This document shows positions 10,992 to 21,413 of a stretch of DNA of 64,000 nt, piece by piece; the first letter of the stretch is position 1, and each line of letters begins with the position of its first letter. The notes beneath the pieces were generated by a model. The model was not told the origin of the DNA. It was given only the letters and a program-made list of their open reading frames with translations, and searched no databases. The position numbers and the translations under genes were made by a program. This stretch comes from Salinicola peritrichatus. GTDB lineage: Bacteria > Pseudomonadota > Gammaproteobacteria > Pseudomonadales > Halomonadaceae. The DNA lies in NCBI RefSeq assembly GCF_003206715.1, contig NZ_PZJU01000010.1, forward strand, positions 62,001-126,000. The letters run 5' to 3'.

Positions 10992-11486
10992 ATGATCGCT
11001 TTGCAGACCAACTACGGCACCATCAAGCTCGAACTGGACTTCGAGAAGGCGCCGAAGACCGCCGCCAATTTCGAGCAGTACGTGCGCGACGGCCACTACA
11101 ACGGCACCCTCTTTCACCGTGTCATCGATGGCTTCATGGTTCAGGGCGGTGGTTTCGATACCGACTTCGAGCAAAAGACCACGCGAGCTCCGATCGAGAA
11201 CGAAGCCGACAACGGCCTGACCAACCAAAAGGGCAGCGTCGCCATGGCGCGGACCCAGGACCCGCACTCCGCCAGCGCCCAGTTCTTCATCAACGTTGCC
11301 GACAACGACTTCCTCAACCACCGCGACAAGAGCCTGCAGGGCTGGGGCTATTGCGTGTTCGGACGGGTCGTCGAAGGCATGGAGGTCGTCGACGAAATAC
11401 GCCAGGTCGCCACCGGTCGGCGCGGCATGCATAGCGACGTGCCGGTCGAGGACGTCATCATCGAACGCGCCGAAGTCGAGGCCTGA
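10992..11486 (+). CDS. ppiB: cytoplasmic peptidyl-prolyl cis-trans isomerase B (cyclophilin)
   Basis: Isomerises Xaa-Pro bonds. The 164-residue protein starts [16 protein letters not shown] without a signal peptide, so it is the cytoplasmic form. Cyclophilin motifs are [31 protein letters not shown] and [14 protein letters not shown]. It lies divergent from glnS and 38 bp upstream of lpxH, the same ppiB-lpxH pairing as in E. coli. Confidence 0.97.
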   Translation: MIALQTNYGTIKLELDFEKAPKTAANFEQYVRDGHYNGTLFHRVIDGFMVQGGGFDTDFEQKTTRAPIENEADNGLTNQKGSVAMARTQDPHSASAQFFINVADNDFLNHRDKSLQGWGYCVFGRVVEGMEVVDEIRQVATGRRGMHSDVPVEDVIIERAEVEA

Positions 11487-11524
11487 GCGCCCACCCAGGG
11501 AACGGAGAGGAATAGAGCCCGCCC

Positions 11525-12250
11525 ATGCAATTGCTGATTGCCGATCTTCACCTGCAGCCCAGCCAGCCCGAGATCGCCCAGGGCTTCGTCGATTACCTGC
11601 GTGGCCCCGCCCGGGAGGCGTCGTCGTTGACCATTCTCGGCGATCTGTTCGAGGCCTGGATCGGCGACGATTATCGTGGCGATTTCGAGCAACGGATCGT
11701 TGCCGAACTGCGCGCCTGCAGCGATGCCGGCACGCGCCTGGCCTTCATGCACGGCAACCGTGATTTTCTGATCGGCGAATCGTTCGCGGCGGACAGCGGT
11801 TGCGCGCTGCTGGAGGATCCCACGGTGGTGGAACTGGCCGGACAGCGTGTCCTGCTGATGCACGGCGACAGCCTGTGTACCCGCGACGAGGCGTACATGG
11901 CTTTCCGCCAGCAGGCACGCGATCCGGCGTGGCAGGCACGGATTCTGGCGATGCCGGTGGCGGAGCGGTTGGCGCTGGCCAAGCAACTGCGAGCGCAGTC
12001 GGGCGAGGCCAACTCCAACAAGGCCGAAGACATCATGGATGTCACGCCGTCGGCGGTGATCGAAACCCTGGAAACGCACGACGCCCGGATTCTGATCCAC
12101 GGCCACACCCACCGTCCCGATGTGCATGATATCGAGGTCGCGGGAGAGCCCGCCAAGCGCTACGTGATCGGCGACTGGCGACCCGAGCGGGGCTGGCAAC
12201 TACGCGTCGAGGACGACCGCTTGACGTTGGAATCGTTCGCGCTGCGCTGA
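11525..12250 (+). CDS. lpxH: UDP-2,3-diacylglucosamine diphosphatase LpxH
   Basis: LpxH removes UMP from UDP-2,3-diacylglucosamine to make lipid X in lipid A synthesis at the inner membrane surface. The calcineurin-like metal-binding motifs appear in order: IADLHL, GDLFEAWIGDD, MHGNRDFL, LMHGDSLC and IHGHTHRP. 241 residues, the family length. It is immediately downstream of ppiB. Confidence 0.97.
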   Translation: MQLLIADLHLQPSQPEIAQGFVDYLRGPAREASSLTILGDLFEAWIGDDYRGDFEQRIVAELRACSDAGTRLAFMHGNRDFLIGESFAADSGCALLEDPTVVELAGQRVLLMHGDSLCTRDEAYMAFRQQARDPAWQARILAMPVAERLALAKQLRAQSGEANSNKAEDIMDVTPSAVIETLETHDARILIHGHTHRPDVHDIEVAGEPAKRYVIGDWRPERGWQLRVEDDRLTLESFALR

Positions 12251-12312
12251 CACTCATCTTCCCGGTCCGGGCCGGCGTACCCGGCCGGGCCGGCATCCGC
12301 GGCGACCCGCGG

Positions 12313-14319
12313 CTACAGCTGGTAATCGGGTGTGCGCGCCGATGCGCTGACGTTGTCCAGCAACGTGCGCCAACGCGTCAGTACCGGCGCGTCGGACAGC
12401 GCCACTTCGCCCAGCCGATAGCGCAGTGCCCGCTGCTTGTCGCCGTCGCTCGGATCGATCAGCGACAGCCAAAGCGCAAGGCTGTTGAGTTCCATGTGCG
12501 GGCTGCCGACCTCCACCGCCCATTGGCGCGCCTCGTCGACCAGGCTCGCCACGACCTCCAGCGGCTGGCCCAGGCGATGCTTGACCCGCGCCATCTGCAG
12601 CGACAGCTGCGGCATCATCAGCGAACGCCGTGTTCGCGCCTGCTCCAGGCAGGGCTCGAGATAGCGTTCGGCACGCTCGATGTCATCCAGCGCCAGGCAG
12701 GCGTCGCCGTACCACAGGAAAGGCCGCTGATGGCGCTCACGACCGGTGAGTTCGATCAGCTGCGTCACGCCGCTTTCGATACGCTCGAGCCCGACCGGCT
12801 CACCCGCCAGCGACTGGCTCCATCCCAATACGCACATGGCTTCCAGATGCCAGCGCCTGAGATCGGCGGACTGCGTCATCTCGAAGGCGCGCCGCCCGCG
12901 TTCGGTCGCCAGATGAACGTGACCCAACTGGCGGTAGAGCGAAGCCGCGAAGATCAACGCCATCGCCAGCGACCCGGGATGACGGATGCTCTCGGCCAAG
13001 CGAACGGCTGCCTCCATCTGCTGTTCCGCGCGCCGGTAATCGCCCCGCAGACAGAGCGCCCAGCTCTGATAGCAGGCCGCCGCCACCTGCGGATGGTCCG
13101 AGAATGGCAACCACTCCAGCACCATCGGCTGACGCAATGGATCGAGCTGATCCAGATGCTCGTAGGCCAGGGCGACGTGGCCACTCCAGTATTCGCCGTG
13201 CGCGCGGGCATATAACGCCAAACGCTGGTAGCGCGCGTCGTCGATGCGCTGCGCCAGCTCGCGCAGTTGCTCCGCCAACTGTCCCGCATCGCGATCGGCA
13301 TGGCGCTGACTGGCGCCGACCCACAATCCCCAGGTCACCAGGAAAGCCTGATCGTCGACATCGTCTTCATCGACGATCGCCTCCTTCCATAGCGCCTGCG
13401 CCTTGAGGAAACTCTCGTGCGCAGAGCTCGAGCCGTGCCCTTCGAGGGCATAACAGGCCTGCCCTTTCACCGTCAGCAGACTGATCTCACGCTCGGCGAC
13501 ACCGCCCTCCAGCAGCGCGAGGCAGGCCAGGCCGGCTTCCGCCATCTTCAGCGCGGTGCGATTGGCGCTGACCCTGAGCGCACCCCGGGCCGCCATCTCG
13601 AAGTAGCGTGCCCCTCTCGCCGGATCGCCGCTGCGCCGCAGGTGCTCGGCGAAATCGCCCGGGTGGCGGCTGATCCAGGCGGGATGCCGCGACTCGATCA
13701 GATTCACCACGCGCCGATGCAGGGCGGCTCGAACGTCCTGCGGGCAGGAAAGATAGGCCGCCTCCTGCAGCAAGGGATGGGTAAACTGGAAATCGTAGGG
13801 GTGGGTTTCACACGGCTCGATGATCTCGAGTCGTTGCATCTGCTCCAGTGCCATCCTCAGCGTCGCTTCCGGGAACTCCAGGCAGTCTCTCAGCATGCCG
13901 ATCTCGAACTGGCGACCGAACACCGCCGCCACATGAGCTACCAGGCGGTCGTCGTGCAGTTGGTCGATACGGCTTGCCAACAAGCCGAGCAAGCCTCGCG
14001 GCAAGGCATCCACGTCGAGACGGCGCCCCTCGCGGCGGTCGATCTCCAGACGCCGGCAGATCTCCTGGAGATAGAGCGGCACTCCCTCGCAGCGCTCGAT
14101 CAACTGCTCGCGCAGCCGGGCACTCAGGGAAAGGCGATGACGGCGTGCCAGGTATTCGAGCATGTCCGCGGCCTGGCGATCGTCCAGCCGCCCCAGCAGG
14201 ATCTGCTGATCCCAGTTGAGCCTGACCGGCGGCACTTCGCGGTTCTGGTGCGACGCAACCAGCAGCAGCGCGGTATGGATCGGTAATCGTGCCTGCAAGT
14301 TGTGCAGCACTTTACTCAT
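12313..14319 (-). pseudogene. 3' part of an IS-split large ATPase/TPR transcriptional regulator
   Basis: This is the C-terminal portion of a protein whose first part is at 15385-17316. After the junction it continues KVLHNLQARLPIHTALLLV, the normal run after Walker B of an AAA/STAND ATPase, then SRIDQLHDDRLV and FTHPLLQEAAY. A long helical TPR-rich region follows (about residues 230-660) with no identifiable catalytic site. Deleting the IS and one TA joins the parts in frame as DEPSL-KVLHNL, giving a 1,303-residue ancestor. The ATG at 14319 comes from the IS terminal repeat; no ribosome site is seen before it, so expression as a separate protein is doubtful. Target genes are unknown. Confidence 0.9.
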
Positions 14320-14340
14320 AAGTCAGAAAATAAGGGAACA
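14315..14340 (+). repeat. left terminal inverted repeat of the IS630 element
   Basis: Starts CTCATAAGTCAGAAA and matches the reverse complement of the right end (15379-15404) at 21 of 26 positions, the first 15 perfectly. Confidence 0.93.
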
Positions 14341-14347
14341 AGCGATC

Positions 14348-15403
14348 ATGCTTGTGGTCGAAGCGTTTATGAAAAGAGATGGCCGCAAGATATCGCGCAA
14401 GGCGCTGGAAGAGATGCGTCTGATGGCTTACGAGCGCATGGCTGAAGGCGAGCATCCGGCGGATGTATCGGCTTCGTTTGGCTTCCATCGCAGCTGGGCG
14501 TACAAGGTGCGCGCCAGGGCGCGCGGCCGCGGGCGTGGTCAGCGGGCATTGCGTTCGCGCTCGGGCACGGGCCGGCCGCGCAAACTGACCGCGGCCCAGG
14601 AACGCCAAGTGTTCCGCTGGGTCAATGGCCACAACCCCCGGCAGTACGGGTTCGACTTCGGCCTGTGGACGCGCCAGATCGTACGCGAGTTGGTGGCGGA
14701 CACATTCGATGTGGCGCTGAGCCTGGCCTCGATCGGGGCACTGCTCGCGCGCCTGGGCCTGACGGCCCAGAAGCCGTTGCAGCGGGCCTATCAACGCGAT
14801 CCCGAAGCGATCGCGCGCTGGCAGCGTGAGACCTACCCGGCGATTGTGCGCCAGGCCAAACGCGAAAAGGCCGAGATCTACTTCTGGGACGAGTCCGGCT
14901 TCCGGGCGGATGCAGTCCAGGGCCGGACCTGGGGCGTCAAAGGCCAGACCCCGGTAGTCCACGTGCCCGGCCAGCGCCAGGGCATCAGTGCGGCGTCCGC
15001 GGTCAACAGCAAAGGGGGCTTCTGGTTTGCCACCTATAGCGGGGGTCTGACCGGCGAACGTTTCGTCGAACTGCTCCGCGCGATGATGAAAGACCGGGAT
15101 CGGCCGCTGCATCTCGTGCTCGACGGGCTGCCCGCGCACAAGAGTCGCGTTGTCCGGCGCTACGTCGAGGAACTCGAGGGACAGCTGACGCTGCATTTCC
15201 TACCGGGTTACGCCCCTGACCTGAATCCCGACGAGCTGGTGTGGAGTTATACCAAACGCACGGGTGTTGCCCGCAATCCGTTGCGCAAGGGCGAAAAGCT
15301 GGCTGACCGCGTGCATTCTCAGCTGGCCGATATCGCCGCCCGGCCCGACTTGGTGCGATCCTTCTTCAAGCATCCAAGTGTCGCCTATATTTCTGACTTA
15401 TGA
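14348..15403 (+). CDS. IS630-family transposase
   Basis: A 351-residue DDE transposase that cuts and reinserts the element at TA sites. An N-terminal helix-turn-helix region (about 10-110) includes ERMAEGEHPADVSASFGF and a basic RGRGRGQ stretch. The catalytic residues are visible in the IS630 pattern: first D in YFWDESGF, second D in LVLDGLPAHKS, and E in LPGYAPDLNPDELVW. A start at 14348 (MLVVEAF) or 14369 (MKRDGRK) is possible; longer readings would cross the IS end. The stop codon lies inside the right terminal repeat. No frameshift, so probably active. Confidence 0.93.
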   Translation: MLVVEAFMKRDGRKISRKALEEMRLMAYERMAEGEHPADVSASFGFHRSWAYKVRARARGRGRGQRALRSRSGTGRPRKLTAAQERQVFRWVNGHNPRQYGFDFGLWTRQIVRELVADTFDVALSLASIGALLARLGLTAQKPLQRAYQRDPEAIARWQRETYPAIVRQAKREKAEIYFWDESGFRADAVQGRTWGVKGQTPVVHVPGQRQGISAASAVNSKGGFWFATYSGGLTGERFVELLRAMMKDRDRPLHLVLDGLPAHKSRVVRRYVEELEGQLTLHFLPGYAPDLNPDELVWSYTKRTGVARNPLRKGEKLADRVHSQLADIAARPDLVRSFFKHPSVAYISDL

Positions 15404-15404
15404 G
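15379..15404 (-). repeat. right terminal inverted repeat of the IS630 element
   Basis: Reads CTCATAAGTCAGAAA on the minus strand and is followed outside by the duplicated TA. It includes the transposase stop codon. Confidence 0.93.
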
Positions 15405-17316
15405 TAAGCGACGGCTCGTCGAGCCACTGCAGGTCATCGACGATCACCACCAGCGGTCGACGCGCGGCGGTCACCTCCAGAATCAGCGACTGAATCAGCC
15501 GCGTCACCAGTTCGACCGCCTCGTCGGCATCCTCCCGTGCCAGCGGCTCCCGGCCGAGCACGTCGATCAACAACCGGCGGCGCTCCGCACCGATCTTCTC
15601 CAGCGAGACGGTGCGATCGATCAGCGCTTCCAACGCCTCTGCCGCCGGTTCGCCATCGAAATACCAGCGCAGCAACGATTGCACCAGGCCGTAGGAGGCC
15701 TGGCTCGACAGCCGTGTCGTCGGCCGCCAGAACAGCGCAACGTCTTCATGCTGCAGGCGCTCGCGAAAATGGATCATCAGCGCCGATTTACCGATGCCGG
15801 TATCACCGAGCACCAGGATACTCTGCCGCAACCCCAGCGCGACGCGCGCCAGACCGTCGCGCAGCTGGCGCAGCTCCGCCTCTCGCCCCATGAGATTTGG
15901 CGGCAGTGCCTCCCGCCCGGCGGAGCCCACACCGAGTACCAGCGCACGGCGTTGCACGCGACCATCGCTGCTGATCAGTCGCGTGGTCAACCGCGACTGC
16001 AGATCGAAGGCCGGCGGCAGGTGTTGACTCGCGTTGAGCGAGATGACCAGTTCGCTATTCTCAGCGGCGGCCATCATCGCCAACGCGACCTGGGTCACGT
16101 CACCGAACGGATCGATCGCTTGGCGTTCCGGCAACCAGATCACGCGACCACTGTCCAGGCCTGCCGTCAAGGCGAAGCGCGGCGGCGATTCGCTGCCGCT
16201 CCACACCGCTTCGAGTTCCCGCGGCAATCCTTGCCGACAGTGGTCGAACAGCGCCACCAGTTCGGCCAACTGGTGCGTCGGCCCATGGGTCCCGAAACAG
16301 GCGAGCCCGATACCGCTGCCCACGCTCGCCTGCCAAAAACCGCCGAGATGATGACATTGCGTTTCCAGCCACTGAAACAGCTGATCCTGCGCTTTCAGCG
16401 AGGCCAATGCCTGGCCGAGATCGTTGCCGGTGTCCTCCGGTCTGAGCGCGATCGCCATCACCGTGATCTGGCGGTAGTCGATATCCTCGGCGGAATAGTC
16501 GTCAACGCACTCTCCAGGCACCGGAGCGCCCGGTTTTCCGCCACGATCGCGCCAATCGCCGATACGCAGACTGGTGCTGGGCATGTCCGACCAGTGACGC
16601 GCCAGCTGCAAAAAGCCGGGTTCCGGCTGCTGGCCGGACAACGCCAACTGCTGCAGAAAGGTATTGAATTGCTCGCGGGCAGCCGCGAACTGCCCCTGCT
16701 CCGCCAGTTGCTTGACCAGACGCTCGTGAAACGGTCCATAGCCGGCGAAGCGCTGGAGCAGCGTGCGCAACAGCGACTCGGGCAGTGGCGTCGGCGCTTC
16801 GAGCACACGCTCGGCATAATCGATCAGACGCTGGCGCCACTCGCCACGCGAGCGCACCAGCCACTGCTGGTAACCGACACACTGCCCGAGGTGCAATTCT
16901 CCAGCCAGATCGCCGCGATAGTGGTCGAGCAAACGCTCCAGCGTCTCGACGCTGGGCGGCAACAGCAGCAGGCGCTCGGTCTCCCGCACGTCCCATTCGA
17001 CGGTCACGGGCAGTTCGAAAGCGATGGTCTGCCGGGTTACCGACAGCGATGCCTCGGCCAGATCGCCCAACCCCTGGCGCAGGCAGTGCAAGGCATGACG
17101 AAGATTCGTCCGCCCCGATTTCATGCCCTGATCCGGCCACAGCATTTCCGCCAGGAAGGCGCGACTGACCGGTTGCTCTTGCATCAGCAGATAGACCAGT
17201 AGCGCCTTGACCTTGTCGTAGCTGAACTGGGTCAGCGTCGAGTGGCCCTGCTGATAGCTGAAATGGCCGAAGAGCGAGATTGTTGTTGTAGCTCGTTCCT
17301 GGTTCATCGTCACCAT
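15385..17316 (-). pseudogene. 5' part of an IS-split large regulator (winged helix, BTAD, cyclase-like, AAA)
   Basis: The N-terminal part has several domains. A winged-helix DNA-binding domain (about 10-100) includes KVKALLVYLLMQEQPVSR and MLWPDQG. A BTAD-type helical domain follows (about 105-240). Residues about 285-455 resemble a class III nucleotide cyclase (YRQITVMAIAL, GSGIGLACFG, LTAGLDSGRVIW) but lack the metal-binding Asp after ITVM, so that domain is probably not catalytic. The AAA ATPase has Walker A GDTGIGKS at 504-511 and Walker B LVVIVDDLQWLDE near 622-634. The frame ends in the IS at SLTHKSEI-stop. Without the insertion it would be a SARP/LuxR-like signal-responsive activator. 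The N-terminal half alone has an incomplete ATPase. Confidence 0.9.
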
Positions 17317-17391
17317 TACTTGGTCGTCGTCACGACCATTCAGTCAATCAGAATTCAGCGCCGCGGCCCGACAGCGCCTCGTAGTTTCACG

Positions 17392-18036
17392 TCATGCCGT
17401 CTCCGCCGGCACACCGCTGTGGAAGCGAAACAGGACGTCGTCGCTTTCGATGAGTTCACGCTCGTGCCCGGCGAAAACCGCAACGCGTTCGGCGACGCTG
17501 GCCTTGTCCGCGTAACGCTCGGCGAGACCGATATAGTCCTCGAAGTGACGCCCCTCCGAGCGCACCAGCGAGCGGTAGAACCTGGCCAGCGTCTCGTCGA
17601 GGTGGGGGATCAAGCGCGCGAAGCGTTCACACGAGCGCGCCTCGATGAACGCGCCGACGATCAGAATGTCGATCAGCCGCTGCGGTTCCTCCCGCGCCAC
17701 GTGCTGGCGCAGCCCCTCGGCATAGCGCGAGGCCTGAAGGTGCGAATAGTCGACACCGCGCTCCTGCATCAACCCGACGACCTGCTCGAAGTGCAGCAGC
17801 TCCTCGCGCGCCAATTGCGACATCTTGGTCAACAGCTCGGGGCGGTCGACGTAGCGGAACATCAGGCTCATGGCCGTCGATGCCGCCTTCTTTTCGCATT
17901 GCGCGTGATCGATCAACAGCAACGCCGGGTTGTCCAGCGCTGCCCGCACCCATCGATCAGGGGTGGGACACGGTAGAAATTCGAGCAGTTCGCGCGGCAG
18001 CGTGTCATCGGTCGAGGTATCGGTATAAGCAGTCAT
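17392..18036 (-). CDS. miaE: tRNA-(ms2io6A37)-hydroxylase MiaE
   Basis: MiaE is a diiron monooxygenase that hydroxylates the isopentenyl group of ms2i6A37 in tRNAs reading U-starting codons. The start at 18036 (MTAYTDTSTDD) gives 214 residues. Carboxylate-bridged diiron motifs are visible: DHAQCEKKAA, REELLHFEQV, FIEARSCERFARL and RSEGRHFEDYI. The protein is a ferritin-like helical bundle. It is divergent from acnB; a 75-bp gap separates it from the interrupted regulator. Confidence 0.93.
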   Translation of the reverse strand: MTAYTDTSTDDTLPRELLEFLPCPTPDRWVRAALDNPALLLIDHAQCEKKAASTAMSLMFRYVDRPELLTKMSQLAREELLHFEQVVGLMQERGVDYSHLQASRYAEGLRQHVAREEPQRLIDILIVGAFIEARSCERFARLIPHLDETLARFYRSLVRSEGRHFEDYIGLAERYADKASVAERVAVFAGHERELIESDDVLFRFHSGVPAETA

Positions 18037-18341
18037 TTGTCGGCGCACGGCGATGAATATGGAGTATGCAGCAAGGAGCAACACGGCAAGGTGACTCGAT
18101 GCGTTGAATCATGGTGAACCTTCGGCAGCCCGGCTTCATGGTAGCGCCTGCCCCGCCAGACTTCGATACCCTTTGGTCGCGCATGCCCCGCCGACAGGCG
18201 GCGCGATGCCGCTTCTTAACATTGTCGACAGTTTCACGTAGACTTCGCAGCGCCCACCGCAGCCGACCGAATCGCGGTTTTTGGCCGCCGACGCCGGTCG
18301 CGTCGCTCATGCGGCTCTGACACTAGATGAGGGTCTCCACC

Positions 18342-20945
18342 GTGCTTGAAGCTTACCGCCAACATGTCGAGGAGCGCGCCGCCGATGGCGTGCCGCCGAA
18401 ACCGTTGAATGCCGAAATGACCGCACAACTGGTCGAGTTGCTGAAGCAGCCCCCGGCCGGCGAAGAGGCGTTTCTCCTCGAACTGATCACCGATCGTGTG
18501 CCGCCGGGCGTCGACGAAGCCGCCTACGTCAAGGCCGGTTTCCTGACCGCCATCGCCAAGGGCGAGGCGGCTTCCCCGCTGATCGACAAGATCCATGCGG
18601 TCAAGCTGCTGGGGACCATGCAGGGCGGCTACAACATCGCCACGCTGGTCGAACTGCTCGACGACGAATCGCTGGCCCGGGAAGCCGGCGAGCAACTCAA
18701 GCACACCCTGCTGATGTTCGACGCTTTCCACGACGTCGCCGAACGCGCCAAGAACGGCAATGCCGTCGCCCAGGGCGTGCTCGAGTCCTGGGCCGAGGCC
18801 GAATGGTTCCTGGCCAAGCCGGCGCTGCCCGGAAAGATCAGCATCGCCGTGTTCAAGGTGCCGGGCGAAACCAATACCGACGACCTCTCGCCCGCGCCGG
18901 ACGCCTGGTCGCGTCCCGACATCCCGCTGCATGCCAATGCCATGCTCAAGAACCCGCGCGACGGCATCGAACCGGAGGTGCCCGGCACCAAGGGTCCGCT
19001 GGCCCAGATCGAAGCGGTCAAGGCCAAGGGCTTCCCGGTCGCCTACGTCGGTGACGTGGTCGGTACCGGCTCCTCGCGCAAGTCCGCCACCAACTCGGTG
19101 CTGTGGTTCTTCGGCGACGACATTCCCCACGTGCCCAACAAGCGCGCCGGCGGTTTCTGCTTCGGCGGCAAGATCGCCCCGATCTTCTTCAACACCATGG
19201 AAGACGCCGGCGCGCTGCCGATCGAGATGGATGTCGAAAAGCTCGAGATGGGCGACGTGATCGACGTCTATCCCTATGAAGGCAAGGTCACCCGTCACGA
19301 CAGCGACGAAGTGATCTCGACCTTCGAACTCAAGACCCAGGTCATTCTCGACGAAGTTCGCGCCGGCGGCCGCATTCCGCTGATCATCGGCCGCGGCCTG
19401 ACCGAGAAGGCACGCAACGAACTCGGCCTGCCGGGCTCCGAGGTCTTCCGCAAGCCGGAGCAGCCGATCGATACGGGCAAGGGCTTCAGCCTGGCGCAGA
19501 AGATGGTCGGCAAGGCCTGCGGCATGGACGGCGTCCGCCCCGGCATGTACTGCGAACCGAAGATGACCACGGTCGGTTCCCAGGACACCACCGGCCCGAT
19601 GACCCGCGACGAGCTGAAGGATCTGGCCTGTCTCGGCTTCCAGGCCGACCTGGTGATGCAGTCGTTCTGCCACACCGCCGCCTATCCCAAGCCGGTGGAC
19701 GTCGAAACCCATCACACCCTGCCCGACTTCATCATGAACCGTGGCGGCGTCTCGCTGCGCCCGGGTGACGGCATCATCCACTCGTGGCTCAACCGCATGC
19801 TGCTGCCGGACACCGTGGGCACCGGCGGTGACTCGCACACGCGCTTTCCGATGGGCATCTCCTTCCCGGCGGGCTCCGGTCTGGTCGCCTTCGCCGCCGC
19901 CACCGGTGTGATGCCGCTGGATATGCCGGAATCGGTGCTGGTGCGCTTCAAGGGCGAGCGTCAGCCGGGTATCACTCTGCGCGACCTGGTTCATGCGATC
20001 CCCTACTATGCCATTCAGCAGGGCCACCTGACCGTCGCCAAATCCGGCAAGAAGAACATCTTCTCCGGCCGCATTCTGGAGATCGAGGGCCTTGAGGATC
20101 TCACCGCCGAGCAGGCGTTCGAGCTTTCCGATGCCTCCGCCGAGCGCAGCGCCGCCGGCTGTACCATCACGCTGTCCGAGGAGAGCGTGACCGAGTACCT
20201 GAACTCCAACGTCACCCTGCTGAAGTGGATGATCGAGCAAGGCTACGGCGACCGCCGCACCCTCGAGCGCCGCATCCAGGGCATGGAAGAGTGGCTGGCC
20301 AACCCGAGCCTGATGCGTGCCGACGCCGACGCCGAATACGCCGCGGTGATCGAGATCGACATGTCCGAGATCGACCAGCCGGTGCTCTGCGCGCCCAACG
20401 ACCCGGACGACGCGCGCCTGCTCTCCGAAGTCGCCGGCGAGAAGATCGACGAGGTCTTCATCGGCTCGTGCATGACCAACATCGGCCACTTCCGCGCCGC
20501 CGGCAAGCTGCTCGAGAAACAGCCCGCCGGCAGCCTGAAGACACGCCTGTGGCTTGCGCCGCCGACCAAGATGGACCAACATCAGTTGACCGAGGAAGGT
20601 TACTACGGAATTTACGGCAAGGCCGGCGCGCGCATGGAAATGCCCGGCTGCTCGCTGTGCATGGGTAACCAGGCACGCGTGGCGCCGAAATCGACCGTGG
20701 TATCCACGTCAACGCGTAACTTCCCCAACCGTCTGGGCGACGGCGCCAATGTCTATCTGGCATCGGCAGAGCTCGCGGCGATCGCTGCCGTCGAGGGCCG
20801 CCTGCCGACGGTCGAGGAGTACAAAGCGACCATGGGCGAGTTCAATGCCATGGCGGGAGAGATCTACCGCTACATGAACTTCCATGAGATCGAGGACTTC
20901 CAGAAAGCGGCCGCTACCGTCATTCCGGTCGCGCAGGAAGCCTGA
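18342..20945 (+). CDS. acnB: aconitate hydratase B
   Basis: AcnB is the main TCA-cycle aconitase and also handles 2-methylisocitrate. I place the start at GTG 18342 (read [14 protein letters not shown]), which has GAGGG upstream and aligns with the E. coli N-terminus; an ATG at 18327 would add five residues and has no ribosome site. This gives 867 residues. The HEAT-like domain is at the N-terminus, the swivel domain contains [13 protein letters not shown], and the iron-sulfur cysteines are in [17 protein letters not shown] and [10 protein letters not shown] strong terminator follows. Confidence 0.98.
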   Translation: MLEAYRQHVEERAADGVPPKPLNAEMTAQLVELLKQPPAGEEAFLLELITDRVPPGVDEAAYVKAGFLTAIAKGEAASPLIDKIHAVKLLGTMQGGYNIATLVELLDDESLAREAGEQLKHTLLMFDAFHDVAERAKNGNAVAQGVLESWAEAEWFLAKPALPGKISIAVFKVPGETNTDDLSPAPDAWSRPDIPLHANAMLKNPRDGIEPEVPGTKGPLAQIEAVKAKGFPVAYVGDVVGTGSSRKSATNSVLWFFGDDIPHVPNKRAGGFCFGGKIAPIFFNTMEDAGALPIEMDVEKLEMGDVIDVYPYEGKVTRHDSDEVISTFELKTQVILDEVRAGGRIPLIIGRGLTEKARNELGLPGSEVFRKPEQPIDTGKGFSLAQKMVGKACGMDGVRPGMYCEPKMTTVGSQDTTGPMTRDELKDLACLGFQADLVMQSFCHTAAYPKPVDVETHHTLPDFIMNRGGVSLRPGDGIIHSWLNRMLLPDTVGTGGDSHTRFPMGISFPAGSGLVAFAAATGVMPLDMPESVLVRFKGERQPGITLRDLVHAIPYYAIQQGHLTVAKSGKKNIFSGRILEIEGLEDLTAEQAFELSDASAERSAAGCTITLSEESVTEYLNSNVTLLKWMIEQGYGDRRTLERRIQGMEEWLANPSLMRADADAEYAAVIEIDMSEIDQPVLCAPNDPDDARLLSEVAGEKIDEVFIGSCMTNIGHFRAAGKLLEKQPAGSLKTRLWLAPPTKMDQHQLTEEGYYGIYGKAGARMEMPGCSLCMGNQARVAPKSTVVSTSTRNFPNRLGDGANVYLASAELAAIAAVEGRLPTVEEYKATMGEFNAMAGEIYRYMNFHEIEDFQKAAATVIPVAQEA

Positions 20946-20988
20946 ATCACTCTTCCGATGCTCGCAGCTTCACGAAGAGGTCACCGAA

Positions 20989-21016
20989 ACGCCCCGCCAG
21001 CGCGGGGCGTTTTTTT
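20989..21016 (+). terminator. rho-independent terminator of acnB
   Basis: A 9-bp stem ACGCCCCGC / GCGGGGCGT with loop CAGC is followed by seven Ts. Confidence 0.9.
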
Positions 21017-21050
21017 GGCACTCCCTACTATTGTTGGCGCCCCCTACGCT

Positions 21051-21413
21051 TCAGCCAACCGTCGGCAACGCCTCGATCCCGTGACACCAGAACGGATGCC
21101 AGCCGCCCTCCTTGCATGCCACCTCGATCGCCTCACGATCCGCGCCGTGGGCGTAAAGCAGATAAGACACTTCATGGCGCCGGCACAGCGCCCGGACCTC
21201 TCCTGGATAGACCAGCCTCACGCCACCGACATGGGTACCATGCTGCCAAGGCTCCTCGGTCACCATCGCCACGACCTCGTAGCGCCCCTGCAGTCGGTTC
21301 AACCAAGCGTAATAGTCGGTATCGCAGCCGCATAGAATGACCGCCGGCACCGAAGCCCGCTGTCGTCGCCCCCGCCACCAGCACCCGAAATGCCTCTTGA
21401 TCGTGCCGACCAC
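21051..21413 (-). CDS. conserved-looking small hypothetical protein
   Basis: I do not recognise this 120-residue protein with certainty. It starts at GTG 21413 with GAGGTGA just upstream. The first 20 residues are basic and aromatic. They are followed by a Rossmann-like beta-alpha pattern: PAVILCGCDTDYYAWLNRL, then YEVVAMVTEEPW, then GVRLVYPGEV and VSYLLYAHGAD. This resembles the N-terminal CoA- or nucleotide-binding-like domain of sugar-epimerase-type proteins, but no catalytic motif follows. It contains five cysteines, unusual in a protein this short. It stands alone between the acnB terminator and a beta-barrel gene on the other strand. Confidence 0.65.
   Translation of the reverse strand: MVGTIKRHFGCWWRGRRQRASVPAVILCGCDTDYYAWLNRLQGRYEVVAMVTEEPWQHGTHVGGVRLVYPGEVRALCRRHEVSYLLYAHGADREAIEVACKEGGWHPFWCHGIEALPTVG

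Larger units (their letters stand above)
14313..15406. mobile_element. IS630-family insertion sequence with TA target duplication
   Basis: The element proper is 14315-15404 (1,090 bp). Both ends are CTCATAAGTCAGAAA reading inward, a perfect 15-bp repeat within a 26-bp imperfect inverted repeat (21 matches). TA flanks both ends (14313-14314 and 15405-15406), the IS630 target duplication. It carries a single complete transposase on the plus strand, opposite to the gene it interrupts. Intact ends, intact transposase and an unaltered target suggest a recent insertion. Confidence 0.95.

Noticed and set aside
12264-12291. GC-rich imperfect hairpin between lpxH and the regulator gene
   Set aside because: Mismatches in the stem and no T run on either strand; it may be a weak terminator but cannot be claimed.
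14315-15404. Composite transposon or larger island around the IS
   Set aside because: Only one IS copy is present, with a simple TA duplication and uninterrupted host gene on both sides.
15400-17202. A 600-codon plus-strand frame opposite the regulator fragment
   Set aside because: It starts in the IS end and mirrors the codon bias of the minus-strand gene; no domain is visible.
18234-20582. A 782-codon open frame antisense to acnB
   Set aside because: It mirrors a certain gene in high-GC DNA, has low-complexity composition (long runs rich in Gly, Val, His and Leu) and no domain.
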